Shown here: piece by piece, positions 1 to 11,948 of the stretch
How the letters are laid out: every line of letters starts with the position of its first letter
Numbering within the stretch: position 1 is the first letter of the stretch
From: Norana najaformis
Lineage: Eukaryota > Annelida > Clitellata > Crassiclitellata > Hormogastridae
Assembly (NCBI GenBank): GCA_964023275.1
Contig: OZ029914.1
Span: forward strand, 51,538,530-51,602,529
Length of the DNA stretch: 64,000 nt
Reading direction: 5' to 3'
The notes under the pieces: model-generated
What the model was told of the DNA's origin: nothing
The model's database searches: none
Seen by the model: only the letters and a program-made list of their open reading frames with translations
Position numbers and translations under genes: made by a program

Positions 1-273
1 TTGACATGGTTTGCGTATGTTAGAATAAGCGTTTGTGTTGACTAACGCGATTACTTACTTAAGATACATGGCCGGCTTAGGGCGTTTAAACTAACCAAAA
101 TAGCAAGGCCAGCATAGGCTCTAAAATGTACTAATTACGGGGAACAATGAACGGGTTTCTGAACCATTTTTACGGGGGATCAACGCGGAGGTTGATAAAT
201 TATTTTATTCGCAATTTGTCAAAGTTTGCGGGTCATTTCGAAGGAGATTTCAAATCGATGTTTCGATTGCCAG

Positions 274-343
274 CCAATCGGGATTTTGCTTGGGGAATTT
301 TCGGCCAATGGCGGCACGTTGCCATTGGAAGCTGCCAGCCAAT
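274..343. promoter_or_regulatory. Cluster of CCAAT boxes with inverted arms (copy 1; repeated near 1654-1723)
   Basis: CCAAT occurs at 274-278, 305-309 and 339-343, with ATTGG at 324-328. Two pairs form inverted repeats: cgattg with caatcg around 264-280, and ccaatgg with ccattgg around 305-328. The whole block is repeated 1,380 bases downstream. NF-Y-bound promoters often carry spaced CCAAT boxes, so this could be the promoter of a mobile element. No downstream gene supports it, so the functional reading is weak. Confidence 0.25.
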
Positions 344-1119
344 AAGGAGGCGCAGAGGACGTAACTCCTTATCATCAGTAAACAAGTAGCAGACGATGCT
401 CTCAACGAAGGACGCTGAAACCACGGATAATGTGGGCGAAAGATGCAGACGACACTTTAGGCCAACCGTTTGACGATATCGATTTGCGGCGAAAACCGTT
501 GGAGAAGTTCAGTTCACGGCTGGATTTTGGGCAGGAAGGTCCGAGTTACAATTCAGCGTGACTCCGAGAAATCAGTGATCAGTTGCGTACTTGACTAGTC
601 GAACTGTGTTCTCGAATAATGGGCATACAAAGGCTCATGTGTTACGGGTTCTTCACCTGTGTTGCGGTTGCGAACTGACCTAGTGTTCGTCAAGAAACTA
701 ATGTCTGGAAGTTTGGATTAATTCCATGTGAATGCTTCGAAACGGACTTAGCGGTACGAGTTGAAAGTCTTCGACTCTACGGTGCAACCACATCTCGTCA
801 AGGAACATTCCTTCGGACGATAACGATCGAATCGCGTGGATTCTCATCCTTGAACAGCAAGGATTTCGCTCACAATACCTTCTACGAAAGACTTTTATCC
901 AATGGTCTACGAGGTACGTTGGCGTAGTGAAAGAATCGCTTAAACAGAGACAGCCAGTGGTGAGTGATAATCTTACCATACTACATCGAGACAATCTCAC
1001 TGCAACTTACAGTGAAACTGTTCAGACTTCATCAGTCAGTACACGGGGAAAAATGGCCATCCAAGCTTGTGGGTGGGTAGTGCTAAAGATCTACTAGAAC
1101 TATTCTAGGTGAAAGGGCT

Positions 1120-1380
1120 TTTCCGGTTGCCGGACCAAAAACTTTGGAACTCCCTCTCTGTGTCCGTTCGTTCACTCCCTCTCTGTGTCTGTTCGTTCTG
1201 CGCCGTCGCTTCTATCATTTCGTTCTCAGGTTAAAACTTACCTGTTTCAAATTGCTTATGCACCATTGGCGGCCTCTGTCGTGTGGACTATCTTCTGGAT
1301 TGTAGACTGAATCTATATATGTTCTCGCTATGTTAATCAAATTTCAATTGATTTTGCTATTGTATGAACTATGTGTATAA
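1120..1380 (+). mobile_element. 3' end of a decayed non-LTR retrotransposon (CR1/L2/jockey-like ORF2 tail)
   Basis: At about 1133-1310 the + strand reads DQKLWNSLSVSVRS and then, after a frame slip, VKTYLFQIAYAP, ending in a stop at 1308-1310. The order 'LWNSLP...IR' followed by 'FK..LKT.LF' is the classic C-terminal end of ORF2 in CR1-, L2- and jockey-like LINEs. The body of the reverse transcriptase is absent. The same 84-bp tail recurs at 2755-2838, where the match stops before the terminator codon. Confidence 0.65.
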
Positions 1381-2754
1381 TTGACATGGTTTGCGTATGT
1401 TAGAATAAGCGTTTGTGTTGACTAACGCGATTACTTACTTAAGATACATGGCCGGCTTAGGGCGTTTAAACTAACCAAAATAGCAAGGCCAGCATAGGCT
1501 CTAAAATGTACTAATTACGGGGAACAATGAACGGGTTTCTGAACCATTTTTACGGGGGATCAACGCGGAGGTTGATAAATTATTTTATTCGCAATTTGTC
1601 AAAGTTTGCGGGTCATTTCGAAGGAGATTTCAAATCGATGTTTCGATTGCCAGCCAATCGGGATTTTGCTTGGGGAATTTTCGGCCAATGGCGGCACGTT
1701 GCCATTGGAAGCTGCCAGCCAATAAGGAGGCGCAGAGGGACGTAACTCCTTATCATCAGTAAACAAGTAGCAGACGATGCTCTCAACGAAGGACGCTGAA
1801 ACCACGGATAATGTGGGCGAAAGATGCAGACGACACTTTAGGCCAACCGTTTGACGATATCGATTTGCGGCGAAAACCGTTGGAGAAGTTCAGTTCACGG
1901 CTGGATTTTGGGCAGGAAGGTCCGAGTTACAATTCAGCGTGACTCCGAGAAATCAGTGATCAGTTGCGTACTTGACTAGTCGAACTGTGTTCTCGAATAA
2001 TGGGCATACAAAGGCTCATGTGTTACGGGTTCTTCACCTGTGTTGCGGTTGCGAACTGACCTAGTGTTCGTCAAGAAACTAATGTCTGGAAGTTTGGATT
2101 AATTCCATGTGAATGCTTCGAAACGGACTTAGCGGTACGAGTTGAAAGTCTTCGACTCTACGGTGCAACCACATCTCGTCAAGGAACATTCCTTCGGACG
2201 ATAACGATCGAATCGCGTGGATTCTCATCCTTGAACAGCAAGGATTTCGCTCAACAATACCTTCTACGAAAGACTTTTATCCAATGGTCTACGAGGTAGC
2301 GTTGGCGTAGTGAAAGAATCGCTTAAACAGAGACAGCCAGTGGTGAGTGATAATCTTACCATACTACATCGAGACAATCTCACTGCAACTTACAGTGAAA
2401 CTGTTCAGACTTCATCAGTCAGTACACGGGGAAAAATGGCCATCCAAGCTTGTGGGTGGGTAGTGCTAAAGATCTAGGCTTGATAAGAAGCTGGCCTTAA
2501 TTAAGCATTAATTAAGTTATTGAACTTTATAATATATTGATTGATTTGCAACAAGTGACTTTGTTCATTCTTATTCAATCAGACATTATAATACAAGATG
2601 GTAGTGGAAAAACTACGAGCTATTGTAATATAATTACAATTTCCGCTAGATATTGCATGTTGATTTGAGTCTGACCTATAATTATCATATCAGGAGACAA
2701 AACCCCAATTAACATGTATATCTACCTACAGCCTAAACAAGCTTGTAGGTAACC

Positions 2755-2838
2755 ATTTCGTTCTCAGGTTAAAACTTACCTGTTTCAAATTGCTTATGCA
2801 CCATTGGCGGCCTCTGTCGTGTGGACTATCTTCTGGAT
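2755..2838 (+). mobile_element. Second copy of the LINE C-terminal tail
   Basis: These 84 bases match 1218-1301 almost exactly and encode the same 'KTYLFQIAY' tail. Homology ends abruptly at 2839. The 278 bases before it (2477-2754) are unrelated to the corresponding part of the first copy, so the unit was rearranged there. 2839-3110 holds no gene I can support. Confidence 0.6.
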
Positions 2839-3110
2839 AATGATCTTATTGCGGTTTGGTTTTGGTGCGCCACCGGTTAATGCCTCGTGCATTAGACACC
2901 GACGCGTAAGAAGTTACTAATTACAGTTACAATTACAATATATATAACTGAACTGTCTGTAGTGAGTTTTAAGAAGCCTTAGTGGCGATTTGTGAAGGGT
3001 AAGTGACAAGATAATTAAAATTTTCATGACTTTCATAAAAATTCAAACAGCAAACAAGTTTTTTGACAAATTCAAACTTTGATTTGCTATGATATAACTC
3101 TATGTTTCGG

Positions 3111-3905
3111 GACAAGGTCCAGTGTGTTCGTGCAACAGGGTCAATTTCTCAACCAGCGTTGTTTTGTGTTGCAGTGTCATTTATGCCGATAACACTTACA
3201 ATCCAATTCCTGCAGTTATGACATGGTATCGTGATGGTATTTACTATACAACTGATACGCCTACAAGGGCCAACTGGGTTCTATATGTCTGGGTTTCAAA
3301 TTCAACCATTACGGTCCATGACAACGCGAACTATAAATGCGTTCAGATATTTGGCCAAGCAACGTCAATTCAGGAAAATATTGCAACGAACGCGCCGGAG
3401 TTTAATCAGAATTGCATACCACCTAGTAAGTTTAGAGACAATTAATTTCACCATTTCAAGGTGTAAGTGGTGTAATAGTAAAGAAAGAAATTGGTTGTTC
3501 TTCTAAAGATAGAGTTGGGTTTCAGTTCTGAATGGTCGTAAGATATTGTTTAGGAGATACTAAATTTTCTCTGCTCATCCCGATTGAAGTGAGATGCTTG
3601 TCTATAGCCCCATCACTTTAAGATGTCAGATAATGATGGAACGTTAAAGAATCGAATTAGATTAACTGAATGAATGATTTCCTATAATTATCTAACTTTG
3701 TTGACAAACAGCATCACATTAATATGATTTTAAATATCTGCATTTTCCTATTTGATTATTCAGTGTTTGACAAACGGTTTTTCTTTCTCAATCTGTTTAG
3801 TTTCTCAATCTGATGCGCTTCTCAATTCCTGCAAACTCCTATTGTTCCAGCACCTCCAGACCCCCGAACAGCAATGACTTTGCAATCACAACCGAATAGG
3901 AGTAC
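3111..3905 (+). pseudogene. 3' remnant of an Ig-mucin paralogue (gene 0): type-B Ig exon plus stalk relic
   Basis: 3111-3425 aligns in full with the last type-B Ig exon of gene 1 (35752-36081) and keeps an open phase-1 frame of 105 codons. It retains the core Ig residues: Cys in LCCSVIYAD, Trp in VMTWYRDG and the Tyr-x-Cys of YKCVQ, followed by the family signature NAPEFNQNC. A good donor (gtaagt) follows. The acceptor that reads tttcag in gene 1 reads tttcgg here, so splicing as in gene 1 should fail. At about 3807-3905 the homologue of the stalk exon (37130-37240) is recognisable from 'QFLQTPIVPAPPDP', but its frame relative to the acceptor is disrupted and a stop lies just before it. No upstream exons are present. 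I read it as a truncated pseudogene of a third cluster member. Confidence 0.7.
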
Positions 3906-4684
3906 CAACCCTCGGCAGAACAACAAACGTTCTTCTTCTGAGATGTTTGTACATTAGTTTAGAGCGTCTTTAACGCTGGTCTGCATGCGTAGAGTTTAAG
4001 CTTCACAACTCAGCTTCCACTGAGAGCAGATATACTTGAACCCACATTAAGCTGAATAATACAAGTTCTTATTTTAGGAATATTTTAAAGCTGTTCTGTT
4101 AAACCCAAATGAATGTCTTTTCAATCGAACTCGAAAATCCCAGAAAAGATATGAAATTTGCAAAAGGTTGCATAGTTGCATAATAGTTTCGTTGACTGAC
4201 ATCACCAATCTATATGAACCTTAGGTCAACAATTTATTGATGTATCAGGATATTCGTTAATCATTTCTTTGAACAATTGTTTTCTAATCAGACTTATTTA
4301 AAAGTAAATAATAAATCATCATTACCACTTTCAAGTTTAGGCACAACCTGGAACTGAATCTTATTTATGAAGAATAACTTCACCCCAGCCTATTGTACTA
4401 CAGTAGGAGTCTAAGATGGCCACTTCTAACACAAATTCTGAACACTATGATAGTGTTTATATTAGAAAAAAACTACTTTCAAAACGATTTACGCAGATTA
4501 ATGGAAATTTAACGGCCTCTAAACATCACGTCAACATGCCCGGGATTTTTGTATGGACTCAACTATACGCCGGGTAGCCATAAACAACATTACAAAGCTA
4601 TTACAATTATACATTCACACTTATTTTCCTAAAATGTATCTATCCATGCTACTTTCTAATTGTCATTGAAAGTTTAATCCTTTA
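3906..4684. other. Non-coding; decayed copy of the gene 1 3' region
   Basis: About 3930-4620 resembles 38380-39130 downstream of the gene 1 stalk exon. Shared stretches include 'ttcttctgaga' followed by a block ending 'gctgaataat'. This supports the 3.1-4.6 kb segment as the tail of a third tandem gene. No exon is recognisable. Confidence 0.55.
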
Positions 4685-5110
4685 GCCCCCAACAATAGGT
4701 TAATTAAGCACGCTGATGACATTTACCTTCTTATACCATCTTGTACTAGCTTGCTAGTCCAGGCTGAACTGCGCCGTGTTACCCTTCGGGCGGCTACGTG
4801 CAACTTAAAACTCATCATAAAAAGGCATGTGAAATGACAATTCACGGGCCAAGAATGAGAAATCAGCAAATAATTTTACCTAATGTGGTTCCCGGTTTAA
4901 CCAGGGTACCAGATATGACAATACTGGGTGTTACCCTATCAAGTATGTTAAGTTGCATGTACGTCATCCCTCTGAGTTCATATTCTCCGCAGTAACATCG
5001 GGCTATTGAAAAAACTCAGCCTGCAATTCAGCCGCGCTCTGACTCCGCCACTGCCTTTAGTCGGGTGGTGCCAGTCCAAAGCCTAGATAAATGAGGCGAG
5101 CGACGCTAAT
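4685..5110 (+). mobile_element. Decayed LINE reverse transcriptase fragment with HADD box
   Basis: The + strand reads 'RLIKHADDIYLLIPS', matching the catalytic box C (normally YADD) and its context in CR1/L2/jockey-like reverse transcriptases. Downstream are 'MTILGVTLSS' and a relic of the segment before the thumb. The usual Tyr of YADD is His. Frameshifts and stops make it non-functional. A short stretch (tacgtgcaacttaaaactca) is repeated at about 5411, so the element is internally rearranged. Confidence 0.65.
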
Positions 5111-6879
5111 CATCTTAGTCATGATACAGCGTCGTAATACAGAGACTACAGACAGCCGCACATTGCCAATCTGCATGTAAATGCGAACCTTTCAACCAAA
5201 GGTGCGCAAATATGGACTAATCGTCACAACTGTCGTAGTAGTTCCAAAGTTTAACGACATCTTATGACATCAAAGGCCGTTGACGTCGCCCTCCTCCTTT
5301 ATCCAGTCTTGGAACTGGCACTACCCAATTAAAGGCAGTGGCAGTATTGAAACTGAACATCGTTGTAGTGTCATCAGTGCTCTTGCCATAACTTTTGAAC
5401 GTTTCTGTGCTACGTGCAACTTAAAACTCATCATAAAAAGGCATGCGAAATGGTCAAAATTAAAGGGTCAGGCAGATAGGCAGTGGGACGGCTAAGGTAG
5501 ATTGTTTGGAATTGGAGCTGTAAAATAAGGGACAGAGGAGGAATCAGACTAGAACTTGCGGAAGAAGAGTATTTTCAGTTTCAAATAAATGACAAATTCT
5601 GTCATGTGGGCCAAAGCTGGACTAACGGCTGTCCTGATCGCTTTTAGTCCAGAAGTAGATGTAAAAGGCGAGTTTAAATTCCCTGGTGTTCTTTTGCCTT
5701 CTGCATGTGGCCAACAGAAGCCTTGATCGCCTGCGCCGCCTTCTCCAGCCATAGTTCTGGGACCTTTTGTCTCTGCGTCGAGGCTTCGAACCCTAGTGTC
5801 ATGCAATAATTATGGACAACTAATAAACTGAAAGAAAGGTCATCCCAAAAAGACCTCCTCAAAGTGCCTCCGATATCTAATGCTAACAGAGGGGTAAAAC
5901 TAAGCCCTGTGAGATAACGAAATATACCGGTGTCAATGCTAGCTATCCAATCCTATTGCCACCACCATAATCATCATCTCACCCGTCAGGAATGACTGTG
6001 CAATTTTGGAATAGCACAGTAGACCTACGATTCCATATGACTTATCTATAACACAGCTGACTCGACGACGCTACGAAGTCAAGTAAGGAACGTCAATGAT
6101 TACCTAAACAAGTTAATTGCTATACTTTGTTCATAGACCTCTTAAGAAACGTAATCCCGTAACATCAAGGTCCTTTTCTGGCTGAAGCACAGTCTTTACT
6201 CCTCACATCCAAACAATGCATATTTTTAGCCTCACAACTTACAGTGGCAACGATGTACCTGAGCCGAGAGAATGGAAGGCTTGGCGGGTTGTCAACCAAC
6301 CAAGAACTAATCGACCTTGCTTGTGTTGTCTTAATTTTACTGCGCTTGCTAGTATCGTATCCATATCGCAAAATATCCATTTTACACTATTACATGCAAA
6401 AATGTATATAAATCTGTCTTGTATTGTTTGAAGCACAACTACCGCTATTAGCGTGTATAGCCTGTCTTTCCACTAACTGTAAATGGTATAAACCTATTCA
6501 GATGTCTGGACTTCTTCCCTCGAATGATTCTGTGAGATGTTTACATTCACGAGTCAGACAACTTCGTCTACATATTAAGGTTGTTTTGCAAGAATGTAAC
6601 AACATAGGCGTCTTCAGATGGTTCTGTTGTTTGTGCAAGCTACGCCTACAGTACAATGGGAGAGCATAACAAAGATGTCAATGTTCGACTCCGTTATGTA
6701 TGATTTTTAGCCCAAGATCTCAATACACATAAAGAGCTGTTTACACAAAATGTAGTCTCTTTAGGTGTTCTCTTCTAAGGTGACAAAATCCTTAATCCCA
6801 ACCATAATAATAACGGAGCTACCATCGGAATCATTGTGGGTCTGGTTTCAGGCTGATTTCTTTGCTGGTTTTCTATTAC
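5111..6879. other. No gene supported
   Basis: This stretch has only short, isolated frames with no recognisable domain on either strand, apart from the 5.41-5.45 kb echo of the LINE fragment upstream. It probably consists of decayed repeats between gene 0 and gene 1. Confidence 0.4.
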
Positions 6880-7670
6880 AGTTGGCGCTGATCCTTTTTC
6901 TTTAAAAGGCGCAGAATAAATTGGGAAGTGAAATTTATAACGGATTTTGCGTGCATAAACTCTTAAGATGGAATTTGAAGTGGTTTTCATTTCCTATTAT
7001 AATTTTCTGAAAACCTTCGAAGTTAAAAAATCGCCCTTAAAATTACTTTGTTGTACAATGGCGCTGTGTAAATCGCCTTCTTTATATGACACTGCGCTGA
7101 TATTAATACTGTGGGTTCTTATGCGTTGGTGAATCTTAGGCCTATGCATCGCATGCTCCGCTGGTTCCATACAATGTGCTGAGGCGTTAGCCTTAATATT
7201 ACATGTTATGCTTGTAGGTTATGATTTATGCGTTTGATGTAGTATTTTAGTTTTAAGCACAATTATGTGTGGATAGATGGCGCCTGTATGAATTATCTGA
7301 GTAGGCATTTTTCTTTGATGGTCTTCCCTTATAAGTGAATGACTTCTAATGAGCCCATGCCTACTACTGCAAACAGCATCAACAGATGGCGCATCAAAAC
7401 CAGGTCAAACGTCAATTGAATTGGTGAATAAACCTTTTAAAGAGATCGAACTCTCAAATGAAGATTGAAGTTTTGTGATTTATGCCAGCAACGGAAAATC
7501 TCATCGATACAGAATAGTCCTGGTTGTAGCTGTTAGAAGTTAAGGTCATCACTGGATTCAATTGAGTATTGGCGCGACTCGGTATCAAGGACTGGTTTTC
7601 GGTTAAATAATTTGTTATAATGCAATTAAAGTATTTTTTTTTACTTTAATTGCATTTTAATTAAAGTATT

Positions 7671-8757
7671 GACAGCGTGTGGCAACAGGGGCTGTGGAGA
7701 GTGATGAGGAATTATGGAATACCGGAGGAGTTAGTTGAGCTACTGGAAGACCTATACAGCAAGACGATAAGCGCAGTAAGAGTAGATGGGGAACTGACGG
7801 AATGGTTTCGAGTAAATGTGGGAGTAAGACAGGGCTGCGGGCTGTCCCCATACCTGTTCAACCTAATTTTAGAGGCAATGATGAACATAGCGTTGGATAA
7901 CACGGAAATAGGAGTAAGAATCAGCGGGGAAATAATCAACAACTTAAGGTTTGCGGACGATATAGATCTACTGGCGGAAAGTGAGGACAAGCTGCAGGAA
8001 CTAACGACCAGGGTTCATGAAAGCAGCAAAAGGTTCGGACTCAAGATTAATGCAGAAAAAACCAAAACAATGACAATAGGAAAGAAAAAAGAGAAGATAA
8101 ACATCAGACTGGGAGGAGAGGAGCTAGAACAGGTTAAAGAGTTTGTATACCTTGGAGGCGTAATAACAGAAGATGCGGAGTCGACAAAGGACATCAGGAA
8201 AAGGATAGGACTAGCGTCTGCAATGTTCGGAAAGCTAAGGAAACTATGGAGATTAGGCAACATATCAATCAAAACAAAAATTAAGCTGTATGAGACACTG
8301 GTGATACCCGTCCTCCTGTATGGAGCAGAGACATGGTGTGTAAAAAGGGAAGACGAGAGGAGACTGCTGGCGGCGGAAATGGGATGGCTGCGAGGACTGC
8401 TAAATAGATCAAGAAGAGAAAAAATACGAAATGAAACGACACGAGAAGAACTGGGGCAGAAGGACACAATAGTGGACAGAATAGGGAGGAGGAGACTCAC
8501 ATGGTACGGACACGTGATCAGGATGGAGAATGAAAGAATGCCAGCAAAGGCGCTGCACGGAGAGGTGGAAGGAGTGAGGAGCAGAGGAAGGCCGAGAAAG
8601 AAATGGATAGACAATGTACTGCAGGACATAAAAGCCCGAGGATGGGAAATGCGAGAGGCGATAGACCTGGCCAGGGATCGACCGAAATGGAGAAGTTTTG
8701 TTAGAGCCTCATCGTCGGTGAAAACTTGACGGAGGAGAAAAAGAAGAGAAGAAAAAG
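7671..8757 (+). mobile_element. 5'-truncated young non-LTR retrotransposon with target-site duplication
   Basis: The insertion carries the open C-terminal half of a reverse transcriptase and a very short 3' end of A/G-rich bases (gaaaaagaagag type). The 12-mer aattaaagtatt flanks it at 7659-7670 and 8758-8769, as expected for target-primed reverse transcription. The homologous flank of gene 2 (about 47870) lacks the element. A third copy of the 12-mer at 7624-7635 and an inverted ctttaattg next to it make a small palindrome at the 5' junction. The short 3' end suggests an RTE-like element, but the clade is not certain. Confidence 0.85.
7677..8729 (+). CDS. Reverse transcriptase C-terminal fragment (ORF2 of a non-LTR element)
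   Basis: The 350 codons are open without interruption and end in TGA. They begin inside the reverse transcriptase domain (the GTG at 7677 is not a true start; the frame is already open at the truncation point, 7671). Visible motifs in order are RQGCGLSPYLFNL near residue 51, the catalytic FADDIDLL near 91, GLKINAEKTKTM near 121, the 'FVYLGGVI' block near 155, and 'LYGAETW' near 215. The C-terminal 'RRRLTWYGHVIRM' and 'GRPRKKW' segment is typical of many invertebrate endonuclease/reverse transcriptase LINEs. The apurinic endonuclease and the fingers of the polymerase are missing, so the copy is dead on arrival. Its intact frame says it is recent. Confidence 0.9.
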   Translation: MWQQGLWRVMRNYGIPEELVELLEDLYSKTISAVRVDGELTEWFRVNVGVRQGCGLSPYLFNLILEAMMNIALDNTEIGVRISGEIINNLRFADDIDLLAESEDKLQELTTRVHESSKRFGLKINAEKTKTMTIGKKKEKINIRLGGEELEQVKEFVYLGGVITEDAESTKDIRKRIGLASAMFGKLRKLWRLGNISIKTKIKLYETLVIPVLLYGAETWCVKREDERRLLAAEMGWLRGLLNRSRREKIRNETTREELGQKDTIVDRIGRRRLTWYGHVIRMENERMPAKALHGEVEGVRSRGRPRKKWIDNVLQDIKARGWEMREAIDLARDRPKWRSFVRASSSVKT

Positions 8758-11700
8758 AATTAAAGTATTAGCTGTGGAGCCAATGGAAAGCTCCAAACAA
8801 AGATGGATTTTTTGTTATTTATAGTTTATTTACCAAAGAAATTTGGGGCTTTCTAAAGTTTTTTGTGCCTTTGGATATTTTTATAAAAGTAACAAGCGAA
8901 TTGCAGACTAGCGAATACACGACAATATATTGGCCAAGACGACACATGTGTACATATGGGTGTAGTTTGTGTTTACGTATAGAATGATCCTCTTAACTGG
9001 TGTGTCCGTGTGTGTCAATTGTTCACCATTCCTTTCTACCAAACAACGAGTTATTTAATGCACCAGAGATATAAAGTTGGGTGTGTGAATCGGTCTAATA
9101 GGCTTTGACTATGTTACAGTATAGGAAGAATGACAAATACCCTTTCTGGATGACTCGAGTTGACTGCTCGCTGCTCATTCGGATGCCACAGGCTGTAAGC
9201 TGACAGCGCGTTCCTCCTGGTAGGATTCTATTCACAGGAGTTAGTGTAGCATGGGCGAAGAGGGACGATTGGGCGTTTGCTGAACTTGCTATCAACAACA
9301 AAGGCAGAAATGATGCATAAATTTTCTTGTTGTCTGCTCGATGGGGGTAGACGATGTGTACGTTATCAGCCCACCCATCTCAACTGTCACCGTAAACAAA
9401 GCGTAAAGAAATTCAACTTATAGAGGTCAGCGCCTCAAAGGAATTCTGCTCCTCAGTTTCATGTTTGAACGCCCCACGGCATGATGATGATAATGTAATG
9501 TAAATCTTGGAAATTCTGAGCGCTAAATAAAAGTTGCTTCAGGAAGAACTGCTTATTCACCGGCGCTGTAGTAAACCAAGTCCTCAACAGCCAGGTTGTT
9601 TGGTCACTTCAGGTCCCAGGTCAGAATCTGGGGTTGGCAGGAGGAGCAGCTTGTCGCTAATGTGAAAGACTGATGACGATGATGATGCTGATAATGATGA
9701 TGATGATAATGATGATAACGGTAATGATGTTTCACAAGTGACTGACATGATACTTTCGCAATCTGTTGCTTTATAATTTCTTATTTTACTCTCTAACTCT
9801 GTTGCCTTTTTGACAACCGATCCGAACCTTAGAAAATCTATACTTCTTTTATTTCGCATACGTATGTTGCCTGAGAGATTGCAATCGAGTAATACCTGTA
9901 TATGGCATTTAGATCTAAATACGGGAATACGTAAAAGCAGGGTAGAGGCCATGTGATCGCTATAGAAAAAAACGCGTAGATTTACATATACATTTACAAG
10001 AGGCCCTCTACAGGCGTGGCTAGGTTCAGCCCGTGTTAAAAATGGGTCACGAAATAGAAAAGGACAAAAGTTTCTTTGTCCACTTGCTTTGAATGCTTTG
10101 GAAAGACCAGAATAATGGCAGCAATTGATAAACATGTTTTGTAACTAGACTTACTTAGCGATGTGTCCAAGTAAACTATTCACCGATATTATTCAGTTTG
10201 TTTTTCTGTTCTTTGTCTCACTGACTCGTTCTTTACAAGTCTTCAAGAATACATTCTTACGCGTCGATAAAGTAAAATTATTGCCAGCATTGACTAATGC
10301 CCCTTTTGCGTTTGCAGAATAGACATAAGCCTAATTAACAACAAGCATGACTCTTTCTCCTAAAAAGAAAATTACTATCAACCAAATTTTTCTTTTATAT
10401 TATTTCAAATGACCATCTATCGACAATTCCAATTCTCAATTCTGGCTATTTGGACAATCGCAATTAGAAATTGAAATAGCGCCGGTACAAGGAAACTAAT
10501 CAGATGAATTCTGTAAGACAGCCTAAAAATGTGAAATGCTTTAAATAAAATGAAGTTCATCATTTAGCAAGCAATGCTCAGATAAGTAAGTAAGAAAGTA
10601 AGCAAGTAAGACATTTGTTAATACGACATATATCCGTCGGCTGAGCGAGAAATCATAGGGGTAACTAGAAAAGATAACTAGAAAATTCACAAGTTGTGGG
10701 TTTCGCATGAACATTGAACCTAACCAACGAAATGCCATTCAAAGTCAAAAGGTGATGCCGTGTTCAGTGTCCTGAACTGCGTTGTACAAAGGACGAGGAA
10801 GATGACCTTGTAAATAATTATTACTATTTCGGAAAGTATTTCACAAAAGTATTTCACAAAATATTGTTTAAGAAACATGCAGGACCAACTAATAATCACG
10901 ATATAAATTTAAATTTTGCATGAATCCTAACAGAAGAAAATGTCTGCATTTGAACAGTGTTACCACTAACTTTGCATAATAAATCTTCGAACTACACAAA
11001 AACAATTTCAGCTTATCTTTGTATATCTGTTAGATAGCATCGTTATAGCGCCTTTGAAGGTTTTTTAAAGGCGCTACATAAGTGTTCAGATAAATAAGTT
11101 TAAAACAAATGTAGATCAGCAATTAGCTTATTCCACAATTTAGTCAAAGAAGAGGCGCATATTTTCGATCACAATCTTCCCTTAACGGAAAGCTATTTAA
11201 ATCGGAAGAACCATAGAAAGAGATTTTTGTTCAACTCGAATACTGAACTCAATTTCTTGATGTGGATCCGTTAACAAAACATCAAACGGTAACCAGTATT
11301 GTGTGTATTAGCCACTACTTTTACACGCAATTTAATGGTACAGAAAATGCGATAAAAATAGAAAAGTCCTAAATCATCTCGGAGCATCACAACAATGCAG
11401 AGCAATGACTGGCCTGTCCGTCGTTTGTAAATATTAAGGAGCTTCTGCCATTAACTTATGCGTGAACACCTCACGAGCAGCGCAGACGATTTACAGCCCT
11501 CTGGTAAAATGCAGTTTAGTTAAGTACAGTTAATTTAAAGTGTTATTCCGAAGGTAATCTTTCTGTGTTGATGATACTCTAACACAATTTGGGTCTGATG
11601 TCTGTTAATATACAGACTTAGAGAAAATGAAGCAAATTATGGCACTTAACAGAGTGTGATTAATCACGAGCAGAGAGCAGTAGGCAGAATAAGCGTTTCC

Positions 11701-11928
11701 GGATATGGATTTGCTTAATATTTTACATTTAGTCGATGCTAGCTGCTATAGCGTTGTGTTCGTTTGCAAAAGCGTCCATTGATACAAAACAAGGACTTTG
11801 GGAAGATAATTGTGTCTGTAGGTCTGTTATATAATTGTTTTTGCTTCTGACTAACAACTTTACAACTGCGTCTTAGGACGAAAAAGACTTTGACAATCGG
11901 AACGTGAAACCTGTCGTCAACTCCGCGC

Positions 11929-11948
11929 CTCATTCGCTAATCCTCTCG
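11929..11948 (+). promoter_or_regulatory. Conserved 20-bp block upstream of the gene 1 start
   Basis: ctcattcgctaatcctctcg lies 56-75 bases before the first possible ATG and matches the gene 2 flank at 52263-52282 at 19 of 20 positions. Flanking sequence on both sides is less similar. This suggests a promoter or 5'UTR element. An A/T-rich tttatattt at 11951-11959 could be a TATA box, but it is not conserved in gene 2. Confidence 0.35.

Larger units (their letters stand above)
1..2476. repeat. Two near-identical tandem copies of a 1.09-kb unit (1-1093 and 1381-2476)
   Basis: The first 1,093 bases recur from 1381 to 2476. I found only three differences, each an extra single base in the second copy (near 1738, 2253 and 2298), and no substitutions. 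Between the copies (1094-1380) lies the 3' end of a LINE. After the second copy a different 278-bp stretch (2477-2754) precedes the same LINE tail. No convincing gene is seen: the longest frames (about 80 codons near 147 and 1527) are broken by one of the indels. Each copy holds a cluster of CCAAT boxes. It may be the body or 5' part of a transposable element. Confidence 0.9.

Noticed and set aside
147-389. 80-codon frame in the first repeat unit
   Set aside because: The second copy breaks it by a one-base indel and no known domain is visible.
9584-10135. 183-codon - strand frame in the gene 1 flank
   Set aside because: No domain; it includes a low-complexity Ser stretch from a GATGAT repeat, and the frame is not conserved in the homologous gene 2 flank.
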